Assembly (NCBI RefSeq): GCF_019195395.1
Contig: NZ_CP078067.1
Coordinates: 1,255,783 to 1,319,782 of the forward strand
Reading direction: 5' to 3'
Origin: Kaistella faecalis
Lineage (GTDB): Bacteria; Bacteroidota; Bacteroidia; Flavobacteriales; Weeksellaceae
DNA: 64,000 nt
Shown in pieces: positions 36,001-43,853 of the stretch. Position 1 is the first letter of the stretch; the number at the start of each line of letters is the position of its first letter. Position numbers and translations under genes: made by a program. The notes under the pieces were generated by a model. It was not told the origin of the DNA. It was given only the letters and a program-made list of their open reading frames with translations, and searched no databases.

Positions 36001-36154
36001 CTCTTCTGGATGAACCTGACTCACTAGATTTTTCACCTCCCAACAATTCACCCACAGGAATTTCGTCCTGAAACTCCTTCAGAGCCAGCCTAGAGTTTAA
36101 GCTTGGATCTTTCAGTTCGTGAATACTTCTGAATTTTATTTTATTTGAAGCCAT
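33056..36154 (-). CDS. actB: Alternative complex III subunit ActB (molybdopterin-fold + Fe-S protein)
   Basis: A 1032-residue fusion. An N-terminal Tat-type motif SRRDFLKLLGF leads the protein through the Tat route. The large middle part has the molybdopterin-oxidoreductase fold but, as known for ActB, is expected to lack the cofactor. The C-terminal ferredoxin part has four cysteine clusters: CTGCGACIIAC, CQHCNHAPCETVC, CIGTRYCANNC and CSMC...CVNAC, enough for three 4Fe-4S and one 3Fe-4S centre. It takes electrons from quinol to the heme subunits. Between actA (21 bases) and actC (18 bases). Confidence 0.95.
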   Translation of the reverse strand: MASNKIKFRSIHELKDPSLNSRLALKEFQDEIPVGELLGGEKSSESGSSRRDFLKLLGFSTAAVTLAACEAPVIKTIPYVVKPHEIIPGVPNYYATTYFDGYDFASVLVKTREGRPIKIEPNPLAKELGKTNARAQAAVLSLYDNDKVKQPKLNGKDETFDKVDDFVLKGLADAQAGGKRIVVLSHSYASPTFKKLFADFKAKYPTAELVTYDAVPYTAALDAAQEVFGQRALPVYDLSKTQLVVSFQADFLGDYNGGSLETSYAAARKPGPEMMRHIQIESNMSLTGANADTRIKLKPSAVNKVLVEVYNGLNGGSVSKEAAEIVKELQAKGSNAVVFADGSKAAHVLAHLINQKLASTAFTGKANFLKEFDAAKYQEFLTWMNAGQVGVLIANNVNPIYSNNKGEDFKKLVAKVPCVVAVADKKNEMYKAAKAVIPVANWLESWGDMAPQTGVYTLMQPTIQKIYKSRQIEESLLVWMNGKNNAANNYYDYLKANAATLIGGTTFNKALYNGVVEGGSVIGSLSYAGGNAAQAATELGNLKASDLELVLYTKTSIGDGTQANNPWLQELPDPITRLSWDNYLTVSPKDAERLGLDNDLNARMQLGGSLVNLTVNGVTLKDVPVFVQPGQAEGSMGLALGYGKKDSGKVAETGVNAYPLFDGSNSVLSSVKIEKTGGEHEFAGMQLQNTLMGRYEIAREVPLDTFLNVKFDDEQIGWNKPLEYHTIGGALPAGKVDLWDSFDDTDGPHFNLSVDLNSCTGCGACIIACQAENNVPVVGKEEVRMSRDMYWLRIDRYYSTNVPAEIDKNKDSKLSQEEAISADLDVPGMYGHFLDEKSGILNHPADNPDVIFQPVMCQHCNHAPCETVCPVAATSHGKQGQNQMAYNRCIGTRYCANNCPYKVRRFNWFTYNLNDKFDFNQNNDLGRMVLNPDVVVRTRGVMEKCSMCIQMTQNTILEAKKEGRKVKDGEFSTACVNACSTGAMKFGDMNDKDSVVRGLYNSNRRYTLLEEIGTKPNVFYHTKVRNRKENIV

Positions 36155-36175
36155 TGATACTTCTAATTTTTGTTA

Positions 36176-37543
36176 TTAATAATGACATTTACCACACTCA
36201 AGACCTCCAATCGCATCTACGGTAATTTTCGTACCTGAACCATACTGTTTTTTCAGTTTGTCGTGTAGATTCTTGAAGTATTCTTTATTATAACCGTTGT
36301 TCATATCAACTTCTGTCGTTCTGTGACATTCGATACACCAGCCCATTGTGAAATCATTTGCCATGTGAACCACATTCATGGTATCTACCTGTCCGTGACA
36401 AGCTTTACACACAACATCAATTTTAGCTTCTGGATTTTTCTGGTTGTAAGAGCTGATAATTGCCTGCTCACCAGCCACTACGTGCTGAGAGTGGTTAAAG
36501 TAAACAAAATCAGGCATATTGTGAATTCTTACCCATTCTACTGGTTGAGTTTTGCCCGTATACCGCTGAGAAGCCGGATCCCAACCTGTTGCTGCGTAAA
36601 TTTTCTGGATTTCTCCATCGTAGAACGCCTTGTCTTTACCTGGCTCCATGTATTTACCGTTGTACTCAGAAATTGTTCTGTGACAGTTCATACAAACATT
36701 CATAGAAGGGATTTCGGAAACCTTACCGTATTTAGCGGAAGAGTGACAAAGCTGACAGTCAATTTTATTTTCGCCTGCGTGAATTTTGTGAGAGAAATAG
36801 ATCGGCTGTTCCGGTTTGTAACCTTTATAAACACCGATCCACATAAGCGAGTTCCAGATACCGTATGCCGCCAAAACGCCGAGCAATACCAGAACACCTT
36901 TACCTACATAGTGGTATTTTCTGTACAAATCACCAAGGGAAACAGCTCTGTTTGCATTAAGTTCAGAAAGCTCCTCACTTTGCTGAAGCTTAACAAGCTG
37001 CTGAAGTTTTAAAAGCAACCAAAGCAATAATGCACCTATTGCTACTAAAGAAATTAGAATAATTTTCGAGTTTACTGACTCTTTTTTAGCCGCCTCTAAA
37101 GCTGCCACTGAGTTGGTATCAGCTCCCGCAGTTGCCGCGTCTGCTGCTGCCGGTTCCGGCGCAGGGGGATTTGTGGTATACTCTAAAATATCATTGATGT
37201 CCTGATCTGTAAGATTAGGAAAGGGAAGCATTTCCGTTTTGTTAAACTTCTCATAAACCTCAATGGCGTATTTATCGCCAGATTCGCGCAGGGATTTATT
37301 GTCTTTAATCCATTTATGCAGCCAATCTGTATCGAGATTCTGCTCCTTTTTAAGTCTGTCTACTACACCTCCTAACGAAGGACCAACAAGTTGCTTGTCT
37401 AAAGCGTGACATGCTGTACAGTTAGCTTTAAAAAGCTTTTCACCGTTTTTGGCATCTCCCTGGGCGTAAATAGAAGCACTGGTCGACAGCAATAAACCTA
37501 TTGCAATAAGACCTCTCTTGTAATGCTTTCTCCAACTAATCAT
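36176..37543 (-). CDS. actA: Alternative complex III subunit ActA (multiheme cytochrome c)
   Basis: A 455-residue multiheme protein with signal peptide (to about residue 28). It holds six CxxCH motifs: CTACH (C42-H46) in an N-terminal mono-heme class-I domain, then, after a helix near residues 155-180 and another at ~215-240, five more (CQLCH, CMNCH, CKACH, CIECH, CGKCH) of the pentaheme part. So the Bacteroidota form joins a mono-heme domain to the classical pentaheme ActA. First gene of the act operon, with a -7 element at 37593-37600. Confidence 0.95.
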   Translation of the reverse strand: MISWRKHYKRGLIAIGLLLSTSASIYAQGDAKNGEKLFKANCTACHALDKQLVGPSLGGVVDRLKKEQNLDTDWLHKWIKDNKSLRESGDKYAIEVYEKFNKTEMLPFPNLTDQDINDILEYTTNPPAPEPAAADAATAGADTNSVAALEAAKKESVNSKIILISLVAIGALLLWLLLKLQQLVKLQQSEELSELNANRAVSLGDLYRKYHYVGKGVLVLLGVLAAYGIWNSLMWIGVYKGYKPEQPIYFSHKIHAGENKIDCQLCHSSAKYGKVSEIPSMNVCMNCHRTISEYNGKYMEPGKDKAFYDGEIQKIYAATGWDPASQRYTGKTQPVEWVRIHNMPDFVYFNHSQHVVAGEQAIISSYNQKNPEAKIDVVCKACHGQVDTMNVVHMANDFTMGWCIECHRTTEVDMNNGYNKEYFKNLHDKLKKQYGSGTKITVDAIGGLECGKCHY

Positions 37544-37592
37544 TTATAAAATCTTGGGTTAGTAAAATATTTGAGTTTACTTTTCAATTGCG

Positions 37593-37600
37593 CAAAAATA
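37593..37600 (-). promoter_or_regulatory. -7 element for the ACIII operon
   Basis: CAAAAATA reads TATTTTTG on the minus strand, 50 bases before the actA ATG. No matching -33 seen. Confidence 0.5.
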
Positions 37601-37683
37601 AGACTTTTAACAATAATTTAACGGCAGATTAAATGAGCATACCCTCATTTTAGTTAATTTGTATTAATTCTAAATAGCAAATG

Positions 37684-37713
37684 TTGGTATAATTTTTATT
37701 TGTTATAAATTTG
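37684..37713 (+). promoter_or_regulatory. Promoter for the SPOR-domain protein
   Basis: TTG (37684-37686), 19 bases, TAAATTTG (37706-37713); ATG 17 bases after. Divergent from the act promoter. Confidence 0.65.
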
Positions 37714-37729
37714 CCTAAAATAAATCTGA

Positions 37730-38257
37730 ATGAATCAATTTCTTAAAATAATTTCTGTACTTTTTTTCGTAGCATCCAACACATTTGATGCACAGCTAGT
37801 TGTAAAAAACGACACCATTTCCGGTACCCCACTTTCAATGTCAATGGATAAGAAAGTTGATGAGCTTCTGGGAAATGTTGAAGACAAATGTTTAACAGGA
37901 AGAGATTCTAATAACGACAACAGCAGCACCAAACCGAGCACTCCTAAAATTGCGGTTCCGGAAAAAGAACTTTCTAAAGCTGAAATCTGCCGCAAAAACC
38001 CTCGTATTATGGGTTATAAAATTCAGTTGGCAGTAGTGAAAAGTAATGAAGAAGCCCGCGAAGTAGGAATGTTTTTCCGAAGAAGATTCCCCAATATGAA
38101 GGTGGAAATTGATGCGTCACTAAGACCAAACTATAAGGTAATGGCAGGAAGTTATCTTACAAAACAAAGCGCCGCAGCGGATTTAGCAAAGATAAAAGCG
38201 CATTTCAATTCAGCCATCGCAATCCAATACCGGGTGTTCTGTGTAGAAGCAAAATAA
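37730..38257 (+). CDS. Secreted SPOR-domain protein
   Basis: A 175-residue exported protein. Signal peptide 1-21 (ending NTFDAQ), a serine/threonine-rich linker with NNDNSSTKPSTPK, then a C-terminal SPOR fold (residues ~100-175): GYKIQLAVVKSNEEAREV, FRRRFPNMKVEIDASL, YKVMAGSYLTKQSAAADL. SPOR domains bind septal, denuded peptidoglycan, so a cell-wall or division-site role is likely. It is transcribed alone, divergently from the act operon, and ends with a very strong terminator. Confidence 0.85.
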   Translation: MNQFLKIISVLFFVASNTFDAQLVVKNDTISGTPLSMSMDKKVDELLGNVEDKCLTGRDSNNDNSSTKPSTPKIAVPEKELSKAEICRKNPRIMGYKIQLAVVKSNEEAREVGMFFRRRFPNMKVEIDASLRPNYKVMAGSYLTKQSAAADLAKIKAHFNSAIAIQYRVFCVEAK

Positions 38258-38269
38258 GAGGTTCGCCCT

Positions 38270-38313
38270 AAAACATAAAAAAGCTCCGTAATCACGGAGC
38301 TTTTTTATGTTTT
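38270..38313. terminator. Bidirectional terminator with a 20-base perfect stem
   Basis: The 20 bases from 38270 to 38289 are perfectly mirrored by 38294-38313 around an AATC loop. Core GCTCCGT/ACGGAGC is flanked by A and T runs, ending both the SPOR gene and the response-regulator operon. Confidence 0.92.
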
Positions 38314-38320
38314 AAGCAGT

Positions 38321-39007
38321 TTAGTTTTTCACCAGAAGTCGGAAACCTTCTCCATGAACATTGATGATTTCGAGTCCTTCATCATCACGAAGTAATTTTC
38401 TCAGTTTCGCGATATACACATCCATACTTCTCGCAGTAAAATAGTTCTCTTTCTTCCAGATTTTTCTCAGCGCCAAATCTCTCGGCATGAAATCGTTGCG
38501 GTGCATGCAAAGCAGTTTCAACAATTCATTCTCCTTAGGCGAAAGCTTGTACTCGTTATCCCCGACTCTTAACTGACGCAGCATAGAATCAAAGAAGATA
38601 TTGGAAATTTTGAACTGCTCCTGCTCATCATCTTCCAAAACAGCACTTCTCTGCAGAATTGCTTTAATTTTATAAAGAAGAAGCTCAGTATCAAAAGGCT
38701 TGGTAATATAATCATCAGCGCCAAGCTGATAGCCTTTGAGAATATCTTCCCGCATATTTCTCGCAGTGAGAAAAATAATGGGCGTGTTTTTATCAATTCT
38801 TTTTACATCTTCTGCCAGACTGAAGCCATCTTTTTTAGGCATCATCACGTCAAAAATACAAATATCGAATTCGTTTTCTGTAAATTCCTTTAATCCCTGT
38901 TCGCCATCGGTGGCAAGGGTAACTTCAAAATTATTAATGGTTAAATAATCCTTTAAAACAGCACCAAAACTTTGGTCGTCTTCTACTAATAAGATTCTGT
39001 TGCTCAT
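38321..39007 (-). CDS. OmpR/PhoB-type response regulator (RprY-like)
   Basis: A 228-residue two-component regulator. The receiver domain has the acidic pair E9-D10, the phospho-acceptor D53 (CIFDVMMPKKDG), T in FLTAR and K in ITKPF. The C-terminal winged helix starts near residue 130 with FDSMLRQLRVGDNEYKLSPKENELLKLLC. Very similar in layout to Bacteroidota RprY. It lies 59 bases after the cognate histidine kinase gene and is the second gene of the operon. Target genes are unknown. Confidence 0.92.
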   Translation of the reverse strand: MSNRILLVEDDQSFGAVLKDYLTINNFEVTLATDGEQGLKEFTENEFDICIFDVMMPKKDGFSLAEDVKRIDKNTPIIFLTARNMREDILKGYQLGADDYITKPFDTELLLYKIKAILQRSAVLEDDEQEQFKISNIFFDSMLRQLRVGDNEYKLSPKENELLKLLCMHRNDFMPRDLALRKIWKKENYFTARSMDVYIAKLRKLLRDDEGLEIINVHGEGFRLLVKN

Positions 39008-39066
39008 AATTTATTTATTTAAATTTTTTTAATGAGGAATTAAGTGTAAATAATCCTCAATTTTAT

Positions 39067-40632
39067 TTATTTTTTAACGGTAGCGTGCGTCATTGGGAGC
39101 TTAATCGTAAACGTACTTCCTTTTCCTTTCTGGGAATCCACCAAAATTTGGCCTTTATGCAGTTCCACTATTTTCTTCACATACGATAAACCGAGTCCCT
39201 GACCTTTAACATTATGAATGTTACCGGTCTCCTCGCGGAAAAACTTCTCAAAAATCCGCGTTTTGTTATCCATATCCATTCCCATTCCTTTGTCGGAAAT
39301 CTCCACCACATACCAATTTCCTTCATTTCTTGTTCTTACCTTAATTTCCGGGGCTTCCGGCGAATATTTATTCGCATTGTCAAGAAGGTTTACCAAAGCG
39401 TTGGAAATGTGAAATTCATCAATTTTAAAAGTATATTTACTGGTATTGAATTCCTGGGTCAGCGTACCGTTTCTCTGCGCAACAATAAGTCCAAAAGATT
39501 CAGAAATTTCTTTAATCAAAGACCTCACATCGGTTTCTTTCAGGAAAAGCTGAACTTCATTGCGCTCTAATTTCGACATATTGAGTACGTTTTCCACCTG
39601 TTTTTTCATTCTCAGGTTTTCCTGCTTAATCAAACCCGAATAATATTTTACTTTTTCCGGGTTCGTCGCGATTTTATCATTAGCAAGGGAATCGGTCGCT
39701 ACAGAAATTGTTGCAAGCGGAGTTTTGAACTCATGCGACATGTTATTGATGAAATCGGTCTTTACATCTGCAATTTTCTTCTGCCTCATCATATAATTAA
39801 TGGAGATGATATAAATCCCCAAAATCGTAAGAAGCGACATGAAGGTACCCAAAAGCATAGGTAAATTATTTTTGGCGAGAGAGTAATCTTTTCTTGGGAA
39901 GACCAGAGCGATCGTATAAAGTGTACGTTCTTTGCTATCAGTAAAAAGCGGGTAAGTGTAATTACTCTTTTCTTTCTGATCAGCATAAATATCGTTTACC
40001 ACTTTCGTAACGTTATTCTTCTTATCCATTACTGCAAAACCGAATTTAGTATTCAACCCGTTCAACCTCAATTCCTTGGAAAGAACCGAATCGAGTGTGG
40101 CGACATCTACTCTTTTTTCAATAGGGAGATTCGTAGCGCTGAGTTTTGCAAATTCACGTAGTGCGTACGTATTATCGTTGATATCCTTGCTAAGCTGGGC
40201 TGTTAAAGGCTCAGACGAATTCTGCTCTTTTTTGATCTTCAAAATGCCTTCATCAGTGTAGAGTTTTGTGAGCTTTAGACTATCGCCTTTCGGGGAAATC
40301 GGGAAGTTTTGGTTCTCTACAATGCTTTTCTGGAAAGTGATGGTTGACCGGTTTGCAGAATCAGAATTCTGCTGAATATAGGTCTGGGTTGGCAGATTGC
40401 TGCTGTCGATCACATTCTTCCCGAAGTTTTTATAGTCCTGATTCAGATATTTGTCAACTTCCAGTTGCTGCGTTTTTAAAGTCGCAGATTCCAGAGCCGA
40501 ATATACTTTATTTGAAAAATCCTGGTTGAGCGCAGAATATAGTTCTTTAATCCAATACAGCTGCAGCGTGACGAACACAATCATAGAGATTGTCATCAGC
40601 ACAGATATAAAAGGAATAAACTTATTGTTCAT
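39067..40632 (-). CDS. Sensor histidine kinase (RprX-like)
   Basis: A 521-residue membrane kinase: one helix at residues ~7-27, a periplasmic sensing region to about residue 255, a second helix (LLGTFMSLLTILGIYIISI), then HisKA with phospho-acceptor H300 (NNMSHEFKTPLA) and an HATPase domain with NALVNLLDNANKYS (N box), ISDKGMGMD (G1) and GQGLGLSYV (G2). It should phosphorylate the response regulator gene just downstream. No known sensor fold is seen in the periplasmic loop, so the signal is unknown. No clear -7 element upstream. Confidence 0.92.
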   Translation of the reverse strand: MNNKFIPFISVLMTISMIVFVTLQLYWIKELYSALNQDFSNKVYSALESATLKTQQLEVDKYLNQDYKNFGKNVIDSSNLPTQTYIQQNSDSANRSTITFQKSIVENQNFPISPKGDSLKLTKLYTDEGILKIKKEQNSSEPLTAQLSKDINDNTYALREFAKLSATNLPIEKRVDVATLDSVLSKELRLNGLNTKFGFAVMDKKNNVTKVVNDIYADQKEKSNYTYPLFTDSKERTLYTIALVFPRKDYSLAKNNLPMLLGTFMSLLTILGIYIISINYMMRQKKIADVKTDFINNMSHEFKTPLATISVATDSLANDKIATNPEKVKYYSGLIKQENLRMKKQVENVLNMSKLERNEVQLFLKETDVRSLIKEISESFGLIVAQRNGTLTQEFNTSKYTFKIDEFHISNALVNLLDNANKYSPEAPEIKVRTRNEGNWYVVEISDKGMGMDMDNKTRIFEKFFREETGNIHNVKGQGLGLSYVKKIVELHKGQILVDSQKGKGSTFTIKLPMTHATVKK

Positions 40633-40741
40633 GAGAAATTTAAATTTGAATTGTTAAAATTAGTCATTTTAAGAATATAATAACAAGAAACCGCAGGAAA
40701 TATTGTGTTTAATTTCTTAAAAATCTTTTTTTTAACATAAT

Positions 40742-40767
40742 ATAACCATTGTTGCTACAGCGGTTAT
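40742..40767. promoter_or_regulatory. Inverted repeat before the SRPBCC gene promoter
   Basis: ATAACC (40742-40747) and GGTTAT (40762-40767) are 14 bases apart, about 30 bases upstream of the -7 element. Possible regulator site; short, so chance is possible. Confidence 0.25.
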
Positions 40768-40797
40768 TTGGCTTTCAATGCTTTAAAAATAATCTTT

Positions 40798-40805
40798 TAC
40801 ATTTG
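40798..40805 (+). promoter_or_regulatory. -7 element for the SRPBCC gene
   Basis: TACATTTG, full consensus match, 16 bases before the ATG at 40822. It lies inside the longer in-frame ORF, so it decides the start. Confidence 0.55.
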
Positions 40806-40821
40806 TGTTAAAATACAAGAT

Positions 40822-41316
40822 ATGGAATCAAATATCGTTTTCAACAAAGATTTTGATGCGGCAAGCGTGTTCGTTATGAAAGTTTATCATACCGACGTTT
40901 CAGTCATCTGGGATTATTTTACAAAGGCCGAACTCCTGGATCAGTGGTGGGCACCGCGCCCATGGAAATGCGTAACCCATAAAATGGATTTCCGTGAGGG
41001 TGGAACCTGGGACTATGCAATGGTAGGCCCGGAAAACGAAAAACAGTTCGCAGGTGCAACTTATCACGAAATCACAGTCCATAGAAGTTTTGACTGCACT
41101 GATTATTTTGCAGATGCCAACGGTAATAGAGAGACAATTTTGCCCACAGTAAAATGGCTTTTCGGATTTACCGGCGTGGATGAAGGAACCAAACTTACCA
41201 TCAACATTCATTTTAATTCAGAAGCTGATATGAAAAAGATTCTGGAAATGGGATTTGAGGAAGGTTTCAAAATGGGTCTTTCTCAGCTCGATGAAATTAT
41301 AAATAAAAAGGACTGA
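40822..41316 (+). CDS. SRPBCC (AHSA1-like) protein
   Basis: A 164-residue protein of the START/AHSA1 helix-grip fold. Typical signs are DVSVIWDYFTKAELLDQWWAP, then PWKCVTHKMDFREGGTWDYAM, and the long C-terminal helix ILEMGFEEGFKMGLSQLDEII. These proteins bind hydrophobic ligands or act as stress-related accessory factors; the ligand is unknown. I start at MESN (40822) because the promoter element overlaps the longer frame from 40768. Its stop codon lies inside the stem of the following terminator. Confidence 0.85.
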   Translation: MESNIVFNKDFDAASVFVMKVYHTDVSVIWDYFTKAELLDQWWAPRPWKCVTHKMDFREGGTWDYAMVGPENEKQFAGATYHEITVHRSFDCTDYFADANGNRETILPTVKWLFGFTGVDEGTKLTINIHFNSEADMKKILEMGFEEGFKMGLSQLDEIINKKD

Positions 41317-41338
41317 TTTCGCAATCAGTCCTTTTTTT
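41305..41338. terminator. Bidirectional terminator overlapping the SRPBCC stop codon
   Basis: AAAAAGGACTGATT (41305-41318) pairs perfectly with AATCAGTCCTTTTT (41323-41336), TCGC loop, T runs on both strands. Confidence 0.88.
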
Positions 41339-41693
41339 ATTTAAACAGCTCCTCATCAATAAAATACTGAATGATCGCTTTTTTCATTAAAATCTGCTGT
41401 TCATTGGGTTTCAGCTCCGGCAGTTTTTCAAGTTCCTCGAAATGCGGGTACCCGTCATCATCGTAATGCGAGAATTTATAATATCCAAAGGGCTCCAGAA
41501 GCCTGCACACCGCAATATGCAAAATATTGAGTTTGTCATCTTTGGTATATTTCTGCTGACCGCTGCCGAGTTCCTGAACTCCGATTAAAAAAAGGATTGT
41601 ATCGATCTGCGGATGTTTGTCTGTATCGAAATTCTCTACGAAAAAAGCTTCCACTTCTTCCCAAAGTTGGCTGTCGGATTTATTTTCCATCAA
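41337..41693 (-). CDS. Unrecognised small protein, conserved-looking
   Basis: A 118-residue acidic, soluble protein without signal peptide or membrane helix. I do not recognise a domain. It looks all-helical, with WEEVEAFFVENFDTDKHPQIDTILFLIGVQELG at the start and a YYKFSHYDDDGYPHFEELEKLPELKP middle. The N-terminal ATG lies inside the 3' end of the oligopeptidase gene (14-base overlap, 41680-41693), so it is co-transcribed and probably translationally coupled with it. This tight coupling suggests it is a true gene. No function is proposed. Confidence 0.7.
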   Translation of the reverse strand: MMENKSDSQLWEEVEAFFVENFDTDKHPQIDTILFLIGVQELGSGQQKYTKDDKLNILHIAVCRLLEPFGYYKFSHYDDDGYPHFEELEKLPELKPNEQQILMKKAIIQYFIDEELFK

Positions 41694-43734
41694 TTTTATT
41701 TTCTAATTTTAAGATAAAGGCATACTCCAAAGCGTCTTCCTTCAAAGATTCAAACCGTCCGGAAGCGCCGCCATGCCCAGCACTCATATCTGTTTTGAAA
41801 AGCAGCAGATTATCATCCGTTTTAAGTTCGCGAAGTTTCGCAGTCCATTTTGCCGGTTCCCAATACTGAACCTGAGAATCATGTAATCCAGTTGTGATCA
41901 GCATATTCGGGTAATTTTTAGCCTCAACATTATCATACGGAGAATACGACTTCATATAATCGTAATATTTTTTCTTTTTAGGATTTCCCCATTCATCAAA
42001 CTCACCTGTAGTCAACGGAATCGTCTCGTCTAACATCGTGGTAACCACATCTACAAAAGGCACCTGCGCTACAATTCCATTAAAGAGCTGGGGTTCGTAA
42101 TTGATTACCGCTCCCATCAAAAGTCCGCCGGCGCTCCCTCCCATGGCATACAGATGTTTTTCGGAAGTGTAGTTTTCAGCAATCAAATATTTCGCAGCGT
42201 CGATGAAATCGTAAAAAGTATTCTTTTTCTGAAGCATTTTTCCGTTTTCGTACCACTCACGGCCAAGATATTCGCCACCGCGGATATGGGCAATCGCATA
42301 AATAAAGCCGCGGTCTAAAATCGAAAGTCTGACGTTTGAAAAACTTGCATCAACTGTATGACCGTAACTTCCGTATCCATAAATCAATAACGGAGTTTCC
42401 GCAGATTTTTTAGTGTCTTTATGATATACGATGGAAATCGGAATACTGTTTTTCCCATCTCTTGAAGGCGCCCAAACTCTTTCCGAAATATAATTCTCAG
42501 CAAAGAATTTCCCACCGAGAACTTCATGCTCTTTCAGGATCATGGTGGTTTCTTCCTTCATGTCGTATTCTAAGGTAGAACTCGGTTTAGTTAATGAAGT
42601 GTAACCAAAACGCAGTTTAGCAGTATCAAATTCCAGATTGAGACTGATATAAGCCGTGTACGTTGGATCCGAAAACTTTAAATAATGAGAGTTACCGGTG
42701 TGATTTTCAATGATTTTAATATGCAGAAGCCCCTCGGTTCTTTCTTCGAGAACAAGATAATCTTTAAAGATTTCAAAACCTTCCAATAAAGTTTCCTTGC
42801 GGTGCGGAATAACCTCTACCCAATTCTCAATTCCGGGATTTGAGACTTTCGTTTTTACGATTTTGAAATTCGTAGCGCCATCGGCATTGGTGATAATGTA
42901 AAACTCATCTCCGTAATGTTCCACAGAGTATTCCAGATCATCGGTTCGCGGCTGAACTAAAGTCCATTCTGCTGAAACATCATTTGCGGGAATAAAGCGC
43001 ATTTCATCTGAAACCGAACTTGAACTCGCAATGAAAATATATTCCAGAGACTTCGTTTTAAAAAGACTGACATCAAAGGTTTCATCTTCTTCATGAAAAA
43101 CCAGAACATCCTTCTCACAATCAGTTCCCAACTCATGTCTGTATATTTGGAACGCGCGCAGATTTTCGTCCTTTCTGGTATAGAAAACATGCCTGTTGTC
43201 GTTTGCCCAAACTGCTTTTCCTGTAGTGTTCGTGATTTGGTCGCCAAAAACTTCGCCAGTTTCCAAATTTTTGAAACTAATGGTGTAAATACGTCTTCCG
43301 ATATTGTCTGATGAAAAACTCATGAGTCTGTTATCAGGTGAAACAGCAACGCTGCCTACTTCAAAAAATTTTTCTCCTTCTGCAAGTATATTTACATCGA
43401 GTAAAATTTCTTCTTTATTTTCCAGTGTCTGGAATTTCCGGCTGAAAACAGGATACTCTTTCCCCTTTTCGAATCGTACGATAAACCAGTATTTATTGAA
43501 AAAATAAGGTAAACTCTGGTCGTCCTCTTTGTACCGTGCTTTCATTTCGTCGAAAAGCTGCTGCTGAAACGCTTCGGTCTCCTTCATTATCAGATCACAG
43601 TAAGCATTTTCCAGGTTAAGATATTCGGTAACCTCAGGATTTTCTCTCTCATTCATCCAAAAATAATCATCGACTCTTGTATCGCCGTGAATTTCCAGAA
43701 TCTTCTTTATTTTTTTTGCTTTGGGGGCGTTCAT
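41680..43734 (-). CDS. Oligopeptidase B-like serine peptidase (S9A)
   Basis: A 684-residue prolyl-oligopeptidase-family enzyme, cytosolic (no signal peptide). The N-terminal beta-propeller starts after HGDTRVDDYFWMNER; the C-terminal alpha/beta hydrolase has the catalytic triad S534 (MGGSAGGL), D619 (LHDSQVQ) and H654 (SAGHGGASG). Oligopeptidase B cuts short peptides after basic residues; the length and DYFW start fit that group better than prolyl oligopeptidase. Promoter element at 43776-43783. It overlaps the following small gene by 14 bases. Confidence 0.93.
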   Translation of the reverse strand: MNAPKAKKIKKILEIHGDTRVDDYFWMNERENPEVTEYLNLENAYCDLIMKETEAFQQQLFDEMKARYKEDDQSLPYFFNKYWFIVRFEKGKEYPVFSRKFQTLENKEEILLDVNILAEGEKFFEVGSVAVSPDNRLMSFSSDNIGRRIYTISFKNLETGEVFGDQITNTTGKAVWANDNRHVFYTRKDENLRAFQIYRHELGTDCEKDVLVFHEEDETFDVSLFKTKSLEYIFIASSSSVSDEMRFIPANDVSAEWTLVQPRTDDLEYSVEHYGDEFYIITNADGATNFKIVKTKVSNPGIENWVEVIPHRKETLLEGFEIFKDYLVLEERTEGLLHIKIIENHTGNSHYLKFSDPTYTAYISLNLEFDTAKLRFGYTSLTKPSSTLEYDMKEETTMILKEHEVLGGKFFAENYISERVWAPSRDGKNSIPISIVYHKDTKKSAETPLLIYGYGSYGHTVDASFSNVRLSILDRGFIYAIAHIRGGEYLGREWYENGKMLQKKNTFYDFIDAAKYLIAENYTSEKHLYAMGGSAGGLLMGAVINYEPQLFNGIVAQVPFVDVVTTMLDETIPLTTGEFDEWGNPKKKKYYDYMKSYSPYDNVEAKNYPNMLITTGLHDSQVQYWEPAKWTAKLRELKTDDNLLLFKTDMSAGHGGASGRFESLKEDALEYAFILKLENKIDGK

Positions 43735-43775
43735 CTATACGTAATTGAAGGTTGTTTTTGCGTGCAAAAAGTCCG

Positions 43776-43783
43776 CAAAGTTA
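43776..43783 (-). promoter_or_regulatory. -7 element for the oligopeptidase operon
   Basis: CAAAGTTA reads TAACTTTG on the minus strand, 41 bases before the ATG. Confidence 0.5.
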
Positions 43784-43797
43784 AGATTAATTAAAAA

Positions 43798-43830
43798 CAA
43801 AACCATCTTTACCAATGAAAGACGGTTTTT
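43798..43830 (-). terminator. Terminator after hemD
   Basis: AACCATCTTT (43801-43810) pairs with AAAGACGGTT (43818-43827) with one wobble; on the minus strand TTGTTTTT follows. Confidence 0.7.
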
Positions 43831-43853
43831 AAAAAAAGGTATTTAAATAAGAA

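Noticed and set aside
36323-37012. 229-residue plus-strand ORF opposite actA
   Set aside because: It lies inside the six-heme actA gene on the other strand; its composition is what is expected from reading heme-motif codons backwards.
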